Of a DNA stretch of 64,000 bases, positions 50,397 to 61,200 are shown one piece after another. A program made the translations under genes and the position numbers. The stretch comes from Sporosarcina sp. P32b. Lineage in GTDB: Bacteria > Bacillota > Bacilli > Bacillales_A > Planococcaceae. The notes beneath the pieces are model-generated. The model ran no database searches. It was not told where the DNA came from and worked only from the letters and a program-made list of their open reading frames with translations. Where the stretch lies: NCBI RefSeq assembly GCF_002743335.1, contig NZ_PDZB01000008.1, positions 1 to 64,000 on the forward strand, given 5' to 3'. The number at the start of each line of letters is the position of its first letter. Positions within the stretch are counted from its first letter, which is position 1.

Positions 50397-52661
50397 ATGA
50401 ATATACTACTCATCGCAAACTGGATTTTATTTGTAGCAGTCGTCGTATACGGCTTTGGTCTATTCCTATACTTATTAAAAACTCGCTACGAATTCATCCG
50501 ACTGGGGAGAAAAGAAGAATTCGATAACGACGTCAAAGCGCGTCTGAAGAAAATTTGGGTGTACGTATTTGGACAAAAGAAACTATTGAAAGATAAAAAG
50601 AGTGGGGCCATCCACGTCATGTTCTTCTATGGTTTCCTACTCGTTCAATTTGGGGCAATCGACCTCATCTGGAAAGGCTTAAAACCGGGATCACATCTGC
50701 CACTTGGCCCGTTGTATCCGGCATTTACATTCTTCCAAGAGATTGTCGTATTCGTCATCCTAGTAGCGGTTGTATGGGCATTCTACCGTCGCTACATGGA
50801 AAAGCTAGTTCGTCTAAAGCGCGGCTGGAAATCAGGTTTAGTTCTTATATTCATTGGACTCCTCATGCTCTCCACACTAGTCGCAAACGGCGCGAACATG
50901 ATTTGGCATAATGAAGGCACAACATGGACAGAGCCAATGGCATCGATCATCGCAACGGTATTTAGCGGTGTTCCGACAGGCGTAGCCGTCACGATATTCT
51001 TTATCGGCTGGTGGGTGCACTTACTGACATTGCTGACGTTCCTGGTGTATGTACCACAATCTAAGCACGCGCACTTGATCGCAGGTCCAGCAAACGTGTA
51101 TTTCCATCGCTTGGATCACGCTGGTCGTTTGAAGCCTATCGATTTTGAGGCGCTGGAAGAAATTGAAGACGAAGAAGATATGCCGCCACTTGGTGTAGGC
51201 AAGATCACCGACTTCACACAAGCGCAAATGATCGACTTCTATGCATGTGTAGAATGTGGACGCTGTACGAATATGTGTCCGGCAACAGGTACAGGTAAAA
51301 TGCTGTCACCGATGGACTTGATCACGAAACTTCGTGACCACCTGACAAACACAGGAGCAATCATGACGAAGCAACAGCCGTGGGTACCTCAACTCATGTT
51401 TAAAAACTCACAAGGAAATCAATTGGCGCTCGCTGCTACGGCAGAAGGAATGACAATGGATGAACTATACAATCCTTCATTGATCGGCGATGTCATCACA
51501 GAAGAAGAGATCTGGGCATGTACGACGTGCCGTAACTGTGAAGACCAGTGTCCGGTAATGAATGAACACGTAGATAAAATTATCGACCTTCGTCGTTATC
51601 TTGTGATGACGGAAGGGAAGATGGATCCGGATGCACAGCGCGCGATGACAAACATCGAACGTCAAGGTAATCCATGGGGCCTTAACCGTAAAGAGAAAGA
51701 AAACTGGAGAGATGCACGTCCAGACTTGCACATCCCAACAGTGAAAGAAGCGAAGAAAGCTGGAGAAGACTTCGAATACTTACTATGGGTTGGTTCTATG
51801 GGCGCGTTTGATAACCGCTCACAGAAAATCGCTTTATCGTTCGCACATTTATTGAATGAAGCAGGGGTAAGCTTCGCGATTCTTGGTAACAAAGAGAAGA
51901 ACTCCGGAGATACACCACGTCGTCTAGGAAATGAATTCTTATTCCAAGAGCTCGCAACAGCGAATATCGCCGAATTTGAAAAAGCGGATGTTTCAAAAAT
52001 TGTTACGATTGATCCGCACGCATACAATATCTTCAAAAATGAATACCCAGATTTCGGTCTGCAAGTCATCGTAAAACACCATACCGAGTTGCTTCACGAA
52101 CTGGTTATGTCAGGCAAACTAGTACCGAAACATGCAATCGATGAAGTGATCACGTTCCACGATTCATGTTACTTAGGCCGCTACAACGATGTCTACGATC
52201 AGCCAAGAGAAATCCTTAAAGCGATTCCAGGCGTTCAGTTGGTAGAAATGGAACGTAACCGCGAAGACGGCATGTGCTGTGGAGCGGGTGGCGGTATGAT
52301 GTGGATGGAAGAAGACGCAGGCCAGCGCGTCAACGTCGCACGAACTGAACAAGCGCTTGAAGTCAGCCCGGGAATCATTTCATCTGGCTGTCCGTATTGC
52401 TTGACGATGTTATCAGACGGAACGAAAGCTGTTGAAGTCGAAGAACAAGTCGGCACATACGATATTGCTGAACTATTAGAACGCTCGATCTTTGGCGAAC
52501 ACCAAACGATCGCTGAACCTGAAGTAGAAGAAGTGATAGAAGAAACAGTAGTTGTGGAACAAGTAGTAGAGTCGGAAGAAGTGATGTCAGAGCCTGAGTT
52601 AGCTGTAACGGTTGAAACAGAGGATGAAACACCGAAAAACGACGACGGAAAACAGAATTAA
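50397..52661 (+). CDS. fadF: Fatty-acid oxidation electron-transfer protein FadF
   Basis: A 754-residue membrane iron-sulfur protein. Six or so helices at ~5-235 resemble a heme-b type NarI/DsrM module; two [4Fe-4S] motifs follow (CVECGRCTNMCPATG and CTTCRNCEDQCPV), then two CCG domains (HDSCYLGRYNDVYDQPREIL, MCCGAGGG and SGCPYCLTM). It probably passes electrons from acyl-CoA dehydrogenases/ETF to the quinone pool. The last ~55 residues are an acidic, Val/Glu-rich tail with no domain. ATG 50397 follows GAAGGGG. Under the FadR-type operator. Confidence 0.92.
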   Translation: MNILLIANWILFVAVVVYGFGLFLYLLKTRYEFIRLGRKEEFDNDVKARLKKIWVYVFGQKKLLKDKKSGAIHVMFFYGFLLVQFGAIDLIWKGLKPGSHLPLGPLYPAFTFFQEIVVFVILVAVVWAFYRRYMEKLVRLKRGWKSGLVLIFIGLLMLSTLVANGANMIWHNEGTTWTEPMASIIATVFSGVPTGVAVTIFFIGWWVHLLTLLTFLVYVPQSKHAHLIAGPANVYFHRLDHAGRLKPIDFEALEEIEDEEDMPPLGVGKITDFTQAQMIDFYACVECGRCTNMCPATGTGKMLSPMDLITKLRDHLTNTGAIMTKQQPWVPQLMFKNSQGNQLALAATAEGMTMDELYNPSLIGDVITEEEIWACTTCRNCEDQCPVMNEHVDKIIDLRRYLVMTEGKMDPDAQRAMTNIERQGNPWGLNRKEKENWRDARPDLHIPTVKEAKKAGEDFEYLLWVGSMGAFDNRSQKIALSFAHLLNEAGVSFAILGNKEKNSGDTPRRLGNEFLFQELATANIAEFEKADVSKIVTIDPHAYNIFKNEYPDFGLQVIVKHHTELLHELVMSGKLVPKHAIDEVITFHDSCYLGRYNDVYDQPREILKAIPGVQLVEMERNREDGMCCGAGGGMMWMEEDAGQRVNVARTEQALEVSPGIISSGCPYCLTMLSDGTKAVEVEEQVGTYDIAELLERSIFGEHQTIAEPEVEEVIEETVVVEQVVESEEVMSEPELAVTVETEDETPKNDDGKQN

Positions 52662-52732
52662 AATTATTGCGAATATCGTGTCAATACCGTACAATTAAGA
52701 TATCTAAAGCGCTAACAATTGAATGAACTATA

Positions 52733-52761
52733 AATAAGAGGGGCTATGCACCCTCTTATTT
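52733..52761 (+). terminator. Hairpin between fadF and the thiolase gene
   Basis: AAATAAGAGGG pairs perfectly with CCCTCTTATTT around GCTATGCA; the T-run is short, so read-through into the thiolase gene is plausible. Confidence 0.6.
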
Positions 52762-52817
52762 AGTAGTAAGATATCGAGCGAGCGTTCAGTCAGTAAACTA
52801 CTAGGGGGAATGGGAAA

Positions 52818-54008
52818 ATGAGAACAGTGATTTTACAAGGTGCTAGAACACCATTTGGGAAATTAAGCGGGGCATTGCAATCGAAAACAGCAAGTGATCT
52901 AGGCGGTATTGCTATCAAAGAAGCGTTGGCACGTGCTGGCGTACAAGGTGATCAAGTGGACGAAGTCATCATGGGGACTGTTTTACAAGCAGGGCAAGGC
53001 CAGATTCCTTCACGTCAAGCAGCTGTCAAAGGCGGCATTCCGTATGGCGTCAAAACTGAAACGATTAACAAAGTATGCGCTTCCGGAATGCGCAGTATCA
53101 CACTAGCTGATCAGCTGATCCGTCTTGGGGATGAGACAACGATCGTCGCTGGTGGGATGGAATCAATGACTAACGCACCGTATTACGCAAATGTCCGTTC
53201 AGGCTTGAAAATGGGCGATAGCACATTGGTTGATGGCATGATTTATGATGGACTGACGTGTTCATTCTCTGAAGGCAATGTCCACATGGGCACATACGGA
53301 AACAGTACAGCAAATGACTTTTCTGTAAGCCGTGAAACGCAGGATGAATGGTCACTACGTAGTCATGAGCGCGCGCTTGCAGCGATCGATAACGGATTGT
53401 TCGCAGAAGAAATCGTTGGCGTTAGCGTTCCACAACGTAAAGGTGATCCAATCGTTGTGACAGAAGATGAAGGCCCACGTAGAGGCAGCTCACTTGAAGC
53501 GTTGGCGAAACTCCGTCCGGCTTTCGGTAAAGACGGAAGTGTCACAGCAGGAAACGCACCCGGCATCAACGACGGTGCATGTGCTGTGGTGTTAATGAAT
53601 GAAGAGGAAGCGAAGAAGCAAGGCAAAGAACCGCTTGCTATTATTCTAGGTCACGCGGAAGTAGCTATCGAACCGGAACGATTCCCTGAAACACCAGGTC
53701 ATGTCATCAAGGCGTTACTTGAGAAAACAGGAAAAACGGCAGACGACATCGATCTATATGAAATCAATGAAGCATTTGCAGTCGTTGCGCTTGCAAGCTC
53801 ACAAATCGCTGGACTAGACGAAGAAAAAGTCAACGTCAATGGTGGCGCAGTTGCACTAGGACACCCGATCGGTGCAAGTGGAGCGCGTGTCGTTCTGACA
53901 CTGGCGAATGAATTAAATCGTCGCGGTGGTGGAATCGGGATCGCAGCAATCTGTTCAGGTGGCGGCCAAGGCGATGCGATCATGATCGAAGTACCAAAAA
54001 CTAACTGA
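52818..54008 (+). CDS. Acetyl-CoA acetyltransferase (thiolase)
   Basis: A 396-residue thiolase. The nucleophilic cysteine lies in INKVCASGMRS (about residue 88), the catalytic histidine in GGAVALGHPIGASG (~348) and the second cysteine in AICSGGGQGDA (~379). It carries out thiolytic cleavage at the end of beta-oxidation, or condensation of acetyl-CoA. It resembles MmgA/FadA. ATG 52818 follows AGGGGGAATGGG. It is followed 15 bases later by the 3-hydroxyacyl-CoA dehydrogenase gene. Confidence 0.94.
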   Translation: MRTVILQGARTPFGKLSGALQSKTASDLGGIAIKEALARAGVQGDQVDEVIMGTVLQAGQGQIPSRQAAVKGGIPYGVKTETINKVCASGMRSITLADQLIRLGDETTIVAGGMESMTNAPYYANVRSGLKMGDSTLVDGMIYDGLTCSFSEGNVHMGTYGNSTANDFSVSRETQDEWSLRSHERALAAIDNGLFAEEIVGVSVPQRKGDPIVVTEDEGPRRGSSLEALAKLRPAFGKDGSVTAGNAPGINDGACAVVLMNEEEAKKQGKEPLAIILGHAEVAIEPERFPETPGHVIKALLEKTGKTADDIDLYEINEAFAVVALASSQIAGLDEEKVNVNGGAVALGHPIGASGARVVLTLANELNRRGGGIGIAAICSGGGQGDAIMIEVPKTN

Positions 54009-54023
54009 CCGGGGGCATTCCAG

Positions 54024-54875
54024 ATGACAATTGAAAAAGTATTCGTGATCGGTGCAGGGCAAATGGGCGGAGGAATTGCTCAAGTCTGCGCGCAGGCAGG
54101 CTATCAAGTAACCCTTCATGATCTCAATGAAGAAGCATACGACCGAGGTTTTGCAGTCATCACAAAGAACTTAGAACGCAACGTGGAAAAAGGACGCATG
54201 ACAGAGGAAGAGAAACAAGCAGTCCTAGGTCGTTTCACGAAATCACTAGATATGCAAAATGCCAAAGATGCCGACATCGTCATCGAAGCGGCAGTTGAAA
54301 ATATGGCAATCAAAACGAAAATCTTCGCAGAGCTAGATGAAATCACACCAGAACATACGATTTTGGCAACGAACACATCTTCGTTACCCATCACGGAAAT
54401 CGGTGCAGCGACTAAACGTCCAGGAAAAGTGATCGGCATGCACTTCATGAATCCAGTACCGGTCATGAAGCTTGTCGAAGTCATCCGCGGACTCGCGACA
54501 GATGATGATGTCTACGAAGCAGTTGAAGAGATGACGAAGAAACTCAATAAAACACCAGTTGAAGTGAATGACGCACCAGGATTTGTTGCGAACCGCGTCT
54601 TGATGCCGATGATCAACGAAGCCATCTTCACATTATACGAAGGGGTCGCAACGAAAGAAGCGATTGACGACGTCATGAAAATGGGAATGAATCATCCAAT
54701 GGGTCCTCTGCAACTAGCAGATTTCATTGGACTCGATACATGTCTGTACATTATGGAAACATTGTATGAAGGATTCGGCGACTCGAAATATCGTCCATGC
54801 CCGTTGTTGCGTAAATACGTCAAAGCAGGTTGGTACGGCAAGAAAACAGGCCGCGGTTTTTATTCATACGAATAA
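54024..54875 (+). CDS. 3-hydroxybutyryl-CoA dehydrogenase
   Basis: A 283-residue 3-hydroxyacyl-CoA dehydrogenase of the short-chain (Hbd/MmgB) type. The N-terminal Rossmann GAGQMGGGIAQVCAQAGYQV binds NAD; DIVIEAAVENMAIK, ATNTSSLPITEIGAATKRP and the catalytic histidine in IGMHFMNPVPVMKLVEVIRG follow; the helical C-terminal domain contains DAPGFVANRVLMPMINEAI. ATG 54024 follows the thiolase gene with CCGGGGGC upstream. Works between the acyl-CoA dehydrogenases and thiolase. Confidence 0.94.
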   Translation: MTIEKVFVIGAGQMGGGIAQVCAQAGYQVTLHDLNEEAYDRGFAVITKNLERNVEKGRMTEEEKQAVLGRFTKSLDMQNAKDADIVIEAAVENMAIKTKIFAELDEITPEHTILATNTSSLPITEIGAATKRPGKVIGMHFMNPVPVMKLVEVIRGLATDDDVYEAVEEMTKKLNKTPVEVNDAPGFVANRVLMPMINEAIFTLYEGVATKEAIDDVMKMGMNHPMGPLQLADFIGLDTCLYIMETLYEGFGDSKYRPCPLLRKYVKAGWYGKKTGRGFYSYE

Positions 54876-54907
54876 ATGAATTAAGTTGAAAGCAAGAGGT
54901 GAAAAGG

Positions 54908-56044
54908 ATGGATTTTACATTAACAGAAGAACAACAAATGATGCGCCAAATGGTTCGTGACTTTGCAAAGAACGAGATCGAGCCTTGGATACCCCGGATG
55001 GAAGATGGGGAGTTTCCACGTGAACTACTAGAGAAAATGGGCGAACTTGGATTGATGGGAATTACAGCGCCTGAACAATATGGAGGTTCAGAGATGGACT
55101 TCCTGTCATATATCATCGCGATTCACGAACTATCGAAAGTCAGCGCCGTCATGGGCGTCGTGTTGTCTGTCCATACTTCTGTTGGAATGAATCCAATCCT
55201 TTACTTCGGTACGGATGAACAAAAAAATCGGTACTTGCCGAAAATGGCATCCGGTGAATACCTCGGTGCATTCTGTCTGACAGAAGCATCGTCCGGTTCA
55301 GACGCAGGTTCATTGAAAACGAAAGCGAAGCGAGTCGACGACCATTACGTGATCAACGGCTCCAAAATGTTCATTACAAATGGCGGGGAAGCGGACGTCT
55401 ACATCGTCTTTGCTAACACGGCTCCTGAAAAAGGAACGTATGGTATCACTGCATTCATCGTCGACCGAGATACGCCGGGATTATCCATAGGCAAAGACGA
55501 AAAGAAAATGGGCCTTCACGGCTCACGAACCGTCGCGCTCAGCTTCGACAATATGAAAGTGCCAGTGGAAAATAGATTGGGTGAAGAAGAAGGCGGCTTC
55601 AAAATCGCCATGGCCAACCTCGACGTTGGCCGAATCGGTATCGCGGCTCAAGCACTAGGCATAGCAGAAGCCTCACTCGAAGCCTCAGTTGCCTATGCAA
55701 AAGAACGCGAACAATTCGGCAAACCAATCGCAGCTAACCAAGGAATAGGCTTCAAACTAGCCGACATGGCCACCGCAACAGAAGCGGCCCGACTACTAGT
55801 CTACCGCGCAGCGTGGCTACGTTCAGAAGGCAAACCATGCGGCAAAGAAGCCTCCATGGCCAAACTATTTGCATCTCAAGCAGCCGTAGACAACTCCATA
55901 GAAGCCGTCCAAGTATTCGGCGGTTACGGCTATACCAAAGACTACCCAGTAGAACGCTACTTCCGCGACGCCAAAGTATGCCAAATCTACGAAGGCACAA
56001 GCGAAATTCAAAAAGTAGTCATCGCCAAACACCTCACAAACTAA
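54908..56044 (+). CDS. Acyl-CoA dehydrogenase (MmgC-like)
   Basis: A 378-residue FAD-dependent acyl-CoA dehydrogenase. Family motifs: LGAFCLTEASSGSDAGSLKT, KMFITNGGEADVYIVFA, REQFGKPIAANQGIGFKLAD and [20 protein letters not shown], then the catalytic-glutamate type Y-E-G-T-S-E-I-Q. ATG 54908 is preferred; GTG 54899 lies three codons earlier within the AAGAGGTG site. It is 48 percent-like in appearance to the next dehydrogenase but clearly a separate paralogue. Third gene of the fad block. Confidence 0.93.
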   Translation: MDFTLTEEQQMMRQMVRDFAKNEIEPWIPRMEDGEFPRELLEKMGELGLMGITAPEQYGGSEMDFLSYIIAIHELSKVSAVMGVVLSVHTSVGMNPILYFGTDEQKNRYLPKMASGEYLGAFCLTEASSGSDAGSLKTKAKRVDDHYVINGSKMFITNGGEADVYIVFANTAPEKGTYGITAFIVDRDTPGLSIGKDEKKMGLHGSRTVALSFDNMKVPVENRLGEEEGGFKIAMANLDVGRIGIAAQALGIAEASLEASVAYAKEREQFGKPIAANQGIGFKLADMATATEAARLLVYRAAWLRSEGKPCGKEASMAKLFASQAAVDNSIEAVQVFGGYGYTKDYPVERYFRDAKVCQIYEGTSEIQKVVIAKHLTN

Positions 56045-56158
56045 AGGTAGAAGCGCTTAGGGGAGCGCATGGCGCGGTTAGCACAAACTACGGCTGTGAG
56101 TGATTCACAACAACTTAATAATTTAATGATGTAAGTTTGCTTCAACAAGTTATAAGTA

Positions 56159-56289
56159 GGGATTGGAGTGGAAGACAGGGCGACTCCGGGAGGATCAGCG
56201 TGCGCCTTGAGACCCTGGACTGAACGCAGTGAGGGAAGCGGCTCAAGCCACGCCCTCCGGAAAGCGTCCCTGTCTGGAACTCCAATCCC
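56159..56289 (+). repeat. Covarying hairpin repeat, copy 11 (plus orientation)
   Basis: GGGATTGGAGT pairs exactly with ACTCCAATCCC, and AGACAGGG with CCCTGTCT. The conserved GCGACTCCGGGAGGATCAGC and CCCTCCGGAAAGCGTCC blocks are present. It lies between two acyl-CoA dehydrogenase genes of one orientation. Confidence 0.92.
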
Positions 56290-56360
56290 CAAACCACAAG
56301 CCTAACTTAAGCTTTAGCAATTTCATTCATTAATCAAACAAACAAAAGGGTGGGAGAACA

Positions 56361-57500
56361 ATGGACTTTAAATTATCAGAAGAACATGAAATGATCAGAA
56401 AAATGGTACGCGACTTTGCACAAAAAGAGGTAGCACCAACAGCAGCACAACGAGACGAAGACGAAACATTCGACATGGACATCTTCCACAAGATGGCCGA
56501 ACTCGGACTCACAGGCATTCCATGGCCAGAAGAATACGGCGGCATCGGCAGCGACTTCCTAGCCTACGTCATCGCAGTAGAAGAACTATCCCGTGTCTGC
56601 GCATCTACAGGCGTCGTCTTGTCTGCACACACATCTCTAGCAGGATGGCCACTATTCAAATACGGCAACGAAGAACAAAAACAAAAATACTTACGTCCAC
56701 TTGCAGAAGGTTCAAAGATGGGGGCATACTGTTTAACAGAGGCAGGCTCAGGATCAGACGCAGGCGGCATGAAAACTACAGCAAAGCTTGACGGTGACGA
56801 CTACGTGCTAAACGGCTCGAAAATCTTCATCACAAATGGCGGAATTGCTGACACATATATTGTCTTCGCTGTAACGGATCCGGAATCCAAACATAAAGGA
56901 ACAAGCGCATTCATTGTAGAAAGCACATTCGAAGGATTCTCTGTAGGTAAGAAAGAGAAGAAGATGGGCATTCGTTCATCTCCAACAACGGAAGTCGTAC
57001 TAGATAACTGTCGCGTACCGAAAGAAAATCTTCTTGGAGAAGAAGGCGACGGATTCATTATCGCAATGAAAACGCTCGATGGCGGACGTAACGGAATTGC
57101 TGCTCAAGCAGTAGGAATTGCACAAGGCGCACTTGACGCTGCAGTCGACTACTCAAAAGAACGTGTACAATTCGGTAAGCCAATCGTAGCCAATCAAGGC
57201 ATTAGCTTTAAACTAGCGGATATGGCGACAGCGACAGAAGCTTCTCGTCTATTGACATACCAAGCTGCATGGCTCGAATCGAACGACCTGCCGTACGGTA
57301 AAGCATCTGCTATGGCGAAATTAATGGCTGGTGACACAGCAATGAAAGTAACAACAGAAGCAGTTCAAGTATTTGGCGGCTACGGGTATACAAAAGATTA
57401 TCCGGTAGAGCGCTATATGCGTGACGCGAAAATCACGCAAATCTATGAAGGTACACAAGAAATTCAACGTCTCGTCATTTCTCGTATGTTGACGAAATAA
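56361..57500 (+). CDS. acdA: Acyl-CoA dehydrogenase AcdA
   Basis: A 379-residue acyl-CoA dehydrogenase with the motifs [60 protein letters not shown], and [20 protein letters not shown] and I-Y-E-G-T-Q-E-I-Q with the catalytic glutamate region. The position close to rpoE-pyrG matches B. subtilis acdA. Straight- or branched-chain specificity cannot be told from the sequence. ATG 56361 follows AAAGGGTGGGAG. It is separated from the preceding paralogue by a hairpin repeat. Confidence 0.93.
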   Translation: MDFKLSEEHEMIRKMVRDFAQKEVAPTAAQRDEDETFDMDIFHKMAELGLTGIPWPEEYGGIGSDFLAYVIAVEELSRVCASTGVVLSAHTSLAGWPLFKYGNEEQKQKYLRPLAEGSKMGAYCLTEAGSGSDAGGMKTTAKLDGDDYVLNGSKIFITNGGIADTYIVFAVTDPESKHKGTSAFIVESTFEGFSVGKKEKKMGIRSSPTTEVVLDNCRVPKENLLGEEGDGFIIAMKTLDGGRNGIAAQAVGIAQGALDAAVDYSKERVQFGKPIVANQGISFKLADMATATEASRLLTYQAAWLESNDLPYGKASAMAKLMAGDTAMKVTTEAVQVFGGYGYTKDYPVERYMRDAKITQIYEGTQEIQRLVISRMLTK

Positions 57501-57515
57501 CAGGAGGTCTATGCA

Positions 57516-58133
57516 ATGCCCAAACATGAAGTGAAATCTACCGTCAAAGATGAAGAACTTATTCAGAAGCGACGTGCACAAATTAGCCGGGGCGCTGTGA
57601 AATTGTTTATCGATAAAGGATTCCACAGGACGACTACACGTGAAATCGCCAAAGAAGCAGGCTTCAGTATTGGCACACTATACGAGTATATCCGGACAAA
57701 AGAAGACGTCCTGTATCTCGTCTGTGACAATATTTATAATGAAGTCAAAGTTCGTTTATCTGAGCTCGATAACAATGACAACACGGTAGAAGGGCTACGT
57801 GTGGCGATTGCACGGTATTACGAAGTCATCGATCAAATGTCAGATGAATTCCTCGTCATGTACCAGGAGTCGAAGTCGTTACCGAGCGAAGCGCTTCGTT
57901 ACGTACTCACTAAAGAACTGGAAATGGTCGAGCAATTTGAAATCATCATTCGTAAATGCATGGAAACAGGAAATCTACGCATCGGACCGGATGAAGTATC
58001 ATTGACCGCACACCACATCCTCGTATCTGGCCAAATGTGGTCATTCAGAAGATGGGCGTTGCGCAAACAATATACGTTAGAGCGCTATACGAAAGTACAA
58101 ACTGATCAAATTATCAAAGGTGTAGAGAAGTAA
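57516..58133 (+). CDS. TetR-family regulator (FadR-like)
   Basis: A 205-residue TetR/AcrR repressor. The N-terminal helix-turn-helix (~25-70; GAVKLFIDKGFHRTTTREIA, then KEAGFSIGTLYEYIRTKEDV) is followed by a helical ligand-binding domain that ends in the QMWSFRRWALRKQYTLERYT block typical of FadR-like acyl-CoA-responsive members. Lying between acdA and icmF, it probably represses this catabolic cluster through the TGAATGA/TCATTCA palindrome at 50301, with acyl-CoA as inducer; that link is inference. ATG 57516 follows CAGGAGG. Confidence 0.9.
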   Translation: MPKHEVKSTVKDEELIQKRRAQISRGAVKLFIDKGFHRTTTREIAKEAGFSIGTLYEYIRTKEDVLYLVCDNIYNEVKVRLSELDNNDNTVEGLRVAIARYYEVIDQMSDEFLVMYQESKSLPSEALRYVLTKELEMVEQFEIIIRKCMETGNLRIGPDEVSLTAHHILVSGQMWSFRRWALRKQYTLERYTKVQTDQIIKGVEK

Positions 58134-58201
58134 ATAACTTGCGGACTCCGCCATGAAAATCTTCGTGGCGGTGGTCGGCATGTACGGAAGGTGGAAGGCT
58201 A

Positions 58202-61200
58202 ATGGGGACTGAAGAAATTTATAAACCGAAACACCATATTCGTTTCGTGACGGCATCGAGTTTATTCGACGGGCATGATGCATCAATCAATATCATGCGA
58301 AGAATATTACAGGCAACCGGAGCGGAAGTTATTCATCTCGGACATAATCGATCTGTTGAGGAAGTTGTAAACGCTGCCATTCAAGAAGATGTGCAAGGAA
58401 TCGCTATGTCATCCTATCAAGGTGGGCATGTGGAGTATTTCAAATACATGCATGACTTGCTGAAGGAAAGAGGCGCTTCCCATATTAAAATATTCGGCGG
58501 TGGTGGAGGAGTCATCATCCCGAAAGAAATTAAAGAGTTACATGATTACGGCATCGAATGGATCTTTTCACCGGAAGACGGTCGGAAACTAGGTCTACAA
58601 GGTATGATCAATAAAATCATGGAACTATCGGATTTCTCCACGACTCCCGAAAGCGAAGAAGCCAATCTGGAACAACTGACAGCCGAAACGCCAGGGATCT
58701 TAGCCAATTTAATCACGTATGTAGAAGAAAAACATTTGAATAAGGATGACGCAACGGAGCAATTACTCGATCATGCACGCTCTATGTCCAAACATACGCC
58801 AGTACTCGGCATCACAGGGACAGGTGGAGCAGGTAAAAGTTCATTGACGGATGAATTAATTCGTCGCTTCTTGCGTGAATTCCCCGATAAAAGAGTAGCG
58901 ATACTTTCCGTAGATCCAACGAAGCAAAAAACAGGCGGAGCGTTACTTGGTGACCGGATTCGCATGAATGCGATCTTCAATAACCGTGTCTACATGCGTA
59001 GTTTGGCAACGCGCGGATCACGTTCAGAGCTGACAACGGCTATCCACGATGTACTCGATGTCACGAAAGCAGCGGGCTATGACTTAATCATTGTAGAGAC
59101 GAGCGGAATTGGGCAAGGGGATGCGCGCATTACAGATGTCTCTGATGTTTCGATGTACGTCATGACGAGTGAATTCGGTGCGCCGACACAACTTGAGAAA
59201 ATTGACATGATCGATTTTGCTGACTTAATTGTTATCAATAAGTTTGAACGCAAAGGTTCAGAAGATGCTTTGATTCAAGTGCGCAAACAGTATCAGCGTA
59301 GCCATTTATTATTTGATAACGAATTAGAAACGATGCCTGTTTACGGTACGATTGCGAGCCAGTTTAACGATAAAGGCACCAACACTCTTTTCGCAGCGCT
59401 AGTTGAAAAAATCAACAACGTAACCGATTCGGATTGGACGACAAGCTATACTGAATTCGTGACGAATCAAAAACAAACCGTAATTATTCCACCTGACCGT
59501 AGCCATTATTTGCGTGAAATCGCATCGACTATCCGTAACTATCATGCGAAATCTAAAGAGCAAGCAGAATTGGCACGTCGCGTGTTCCAACTTGAAGGTG
59601 CGATTGAAGCGGTAAAAGAAGCAGATTCCAATGAAGCGTTACTAGATTCATTGAATAGCTTGAAAGAAGGCGTAGAAGAGCAATTAACGAGCGAATCCAA
59701 ACGTACATTGAAAAACTGGGAACCTTTGAGAGAGTCGTATCAGCAAGATGAATTTGTTGTGAAAATCCGCGACAAAGAAATTCGTACGACACTTAATACG
59801 GTTAGTCTATCTGGCTTGAAAGTTCCGAAAGTAGTCTTGCCGCAATACAAAGACTATGGAGAAATTCTACGCTTTGTCTACAGCGAGAACGTTCCTGGTT
59901 CATTCCCGTATACTGGAGGCGTTTTCCCATTCAAACGTGAAGGGGAAGATCCACGCCGTCAGTTCGCTGGAGAAGGGACGCCTGAACGTACGAATCGTCG
60001 TTTCCACTACGTATCAAAAGATGACGATGCGAAGCGTTTATCAACAGCTTTTGACTCTGTCACATTATACGGAGAAGATCCTGATGAGCGTCCTGATATC
60101 TACGGAAAAGTCGGTGAGTCTGGTGTAAGTATTTGTACACTCGAAGATATGAAAAAGCTTTATGACGGTTTCGACTTGTGTTCACCTATGACGTCCGTAT
60201 CTATGACAATTAATGGACCCGCACCGATTATCCTAGCGATGTTCATGAACGCAGCGGTCGATCAGCAAGTACGTAAAAAAGAAGAAGAGCTTGGACGCAC
60301 ACTTACTGTCGAGGAGTTTACTGAAGTACGTGAAATGACATTCCAAACAGTTCGTGGAACGGTTCAAGCAGATATCCTGAAAGAAGACCAAGGGCAAAAT
60401 ACATGTATCTTCTCTACGGAATTCGCATTGCGTCTAATGGGCGATATCCAACAGTATTTCATTGATAAAAAAGTGCGTAATTACTATTCTGTATCCATTT
60501 CCGGCTATCATATCGCAGAAGCAGGATCGAATCCGATTTCCCAGCTAGCGTTCACGCTCGCAAACGGCTTCACGTATGTGGAATATTACTTGAGCCGCGG
60601 CATGCATATCGATGACTTTGCACCGAACCTGTCATTCTTCTTCTCGAATGGCCTTGATCCGGAATATACGGTAATCGGTCGCGTCGCACGTCGCATTTGG
60701 GCGATTACGATGCGTGATAAATACGGAGCGAATGAACGCAGTCAAAAGTTGAAATACCATATCCAAACATCTGGCCGTAGTTTACATGCGCAAGAAATTG
60801 ATTTCAACGACATTCGCACAACTTTGCAAGCATTGATGGCACTGCAAGATAACTGTAACTCGTTGCACACGAATGCCTACGACGAAGCCATTACGACACC
60901 GACAGAAGAATCTGTTCGTCGTGCGATGGCGATCCAGATGATCATCATGAAAGAACACGGTTTGTCGAAAAACGAAAACCTACTTCAAGGGGCTTACATC
61001 ATCGAAGAAATGACAAGTCTCGTAGAAGAAGCGGTATTACAAGAATTCGATCGCCTAAACGACCGTGGCGGCGTACTGGGTTCTATGGAAACGCAGTACC
61101 AGCGTGGCAAGATCCAGGAAGAATCGATGTATTATGAAATGAAAAAGCACTCAGGTGAGCTACCGATCATCGGCGTCAACACGTACTTGAATCCGAATCC

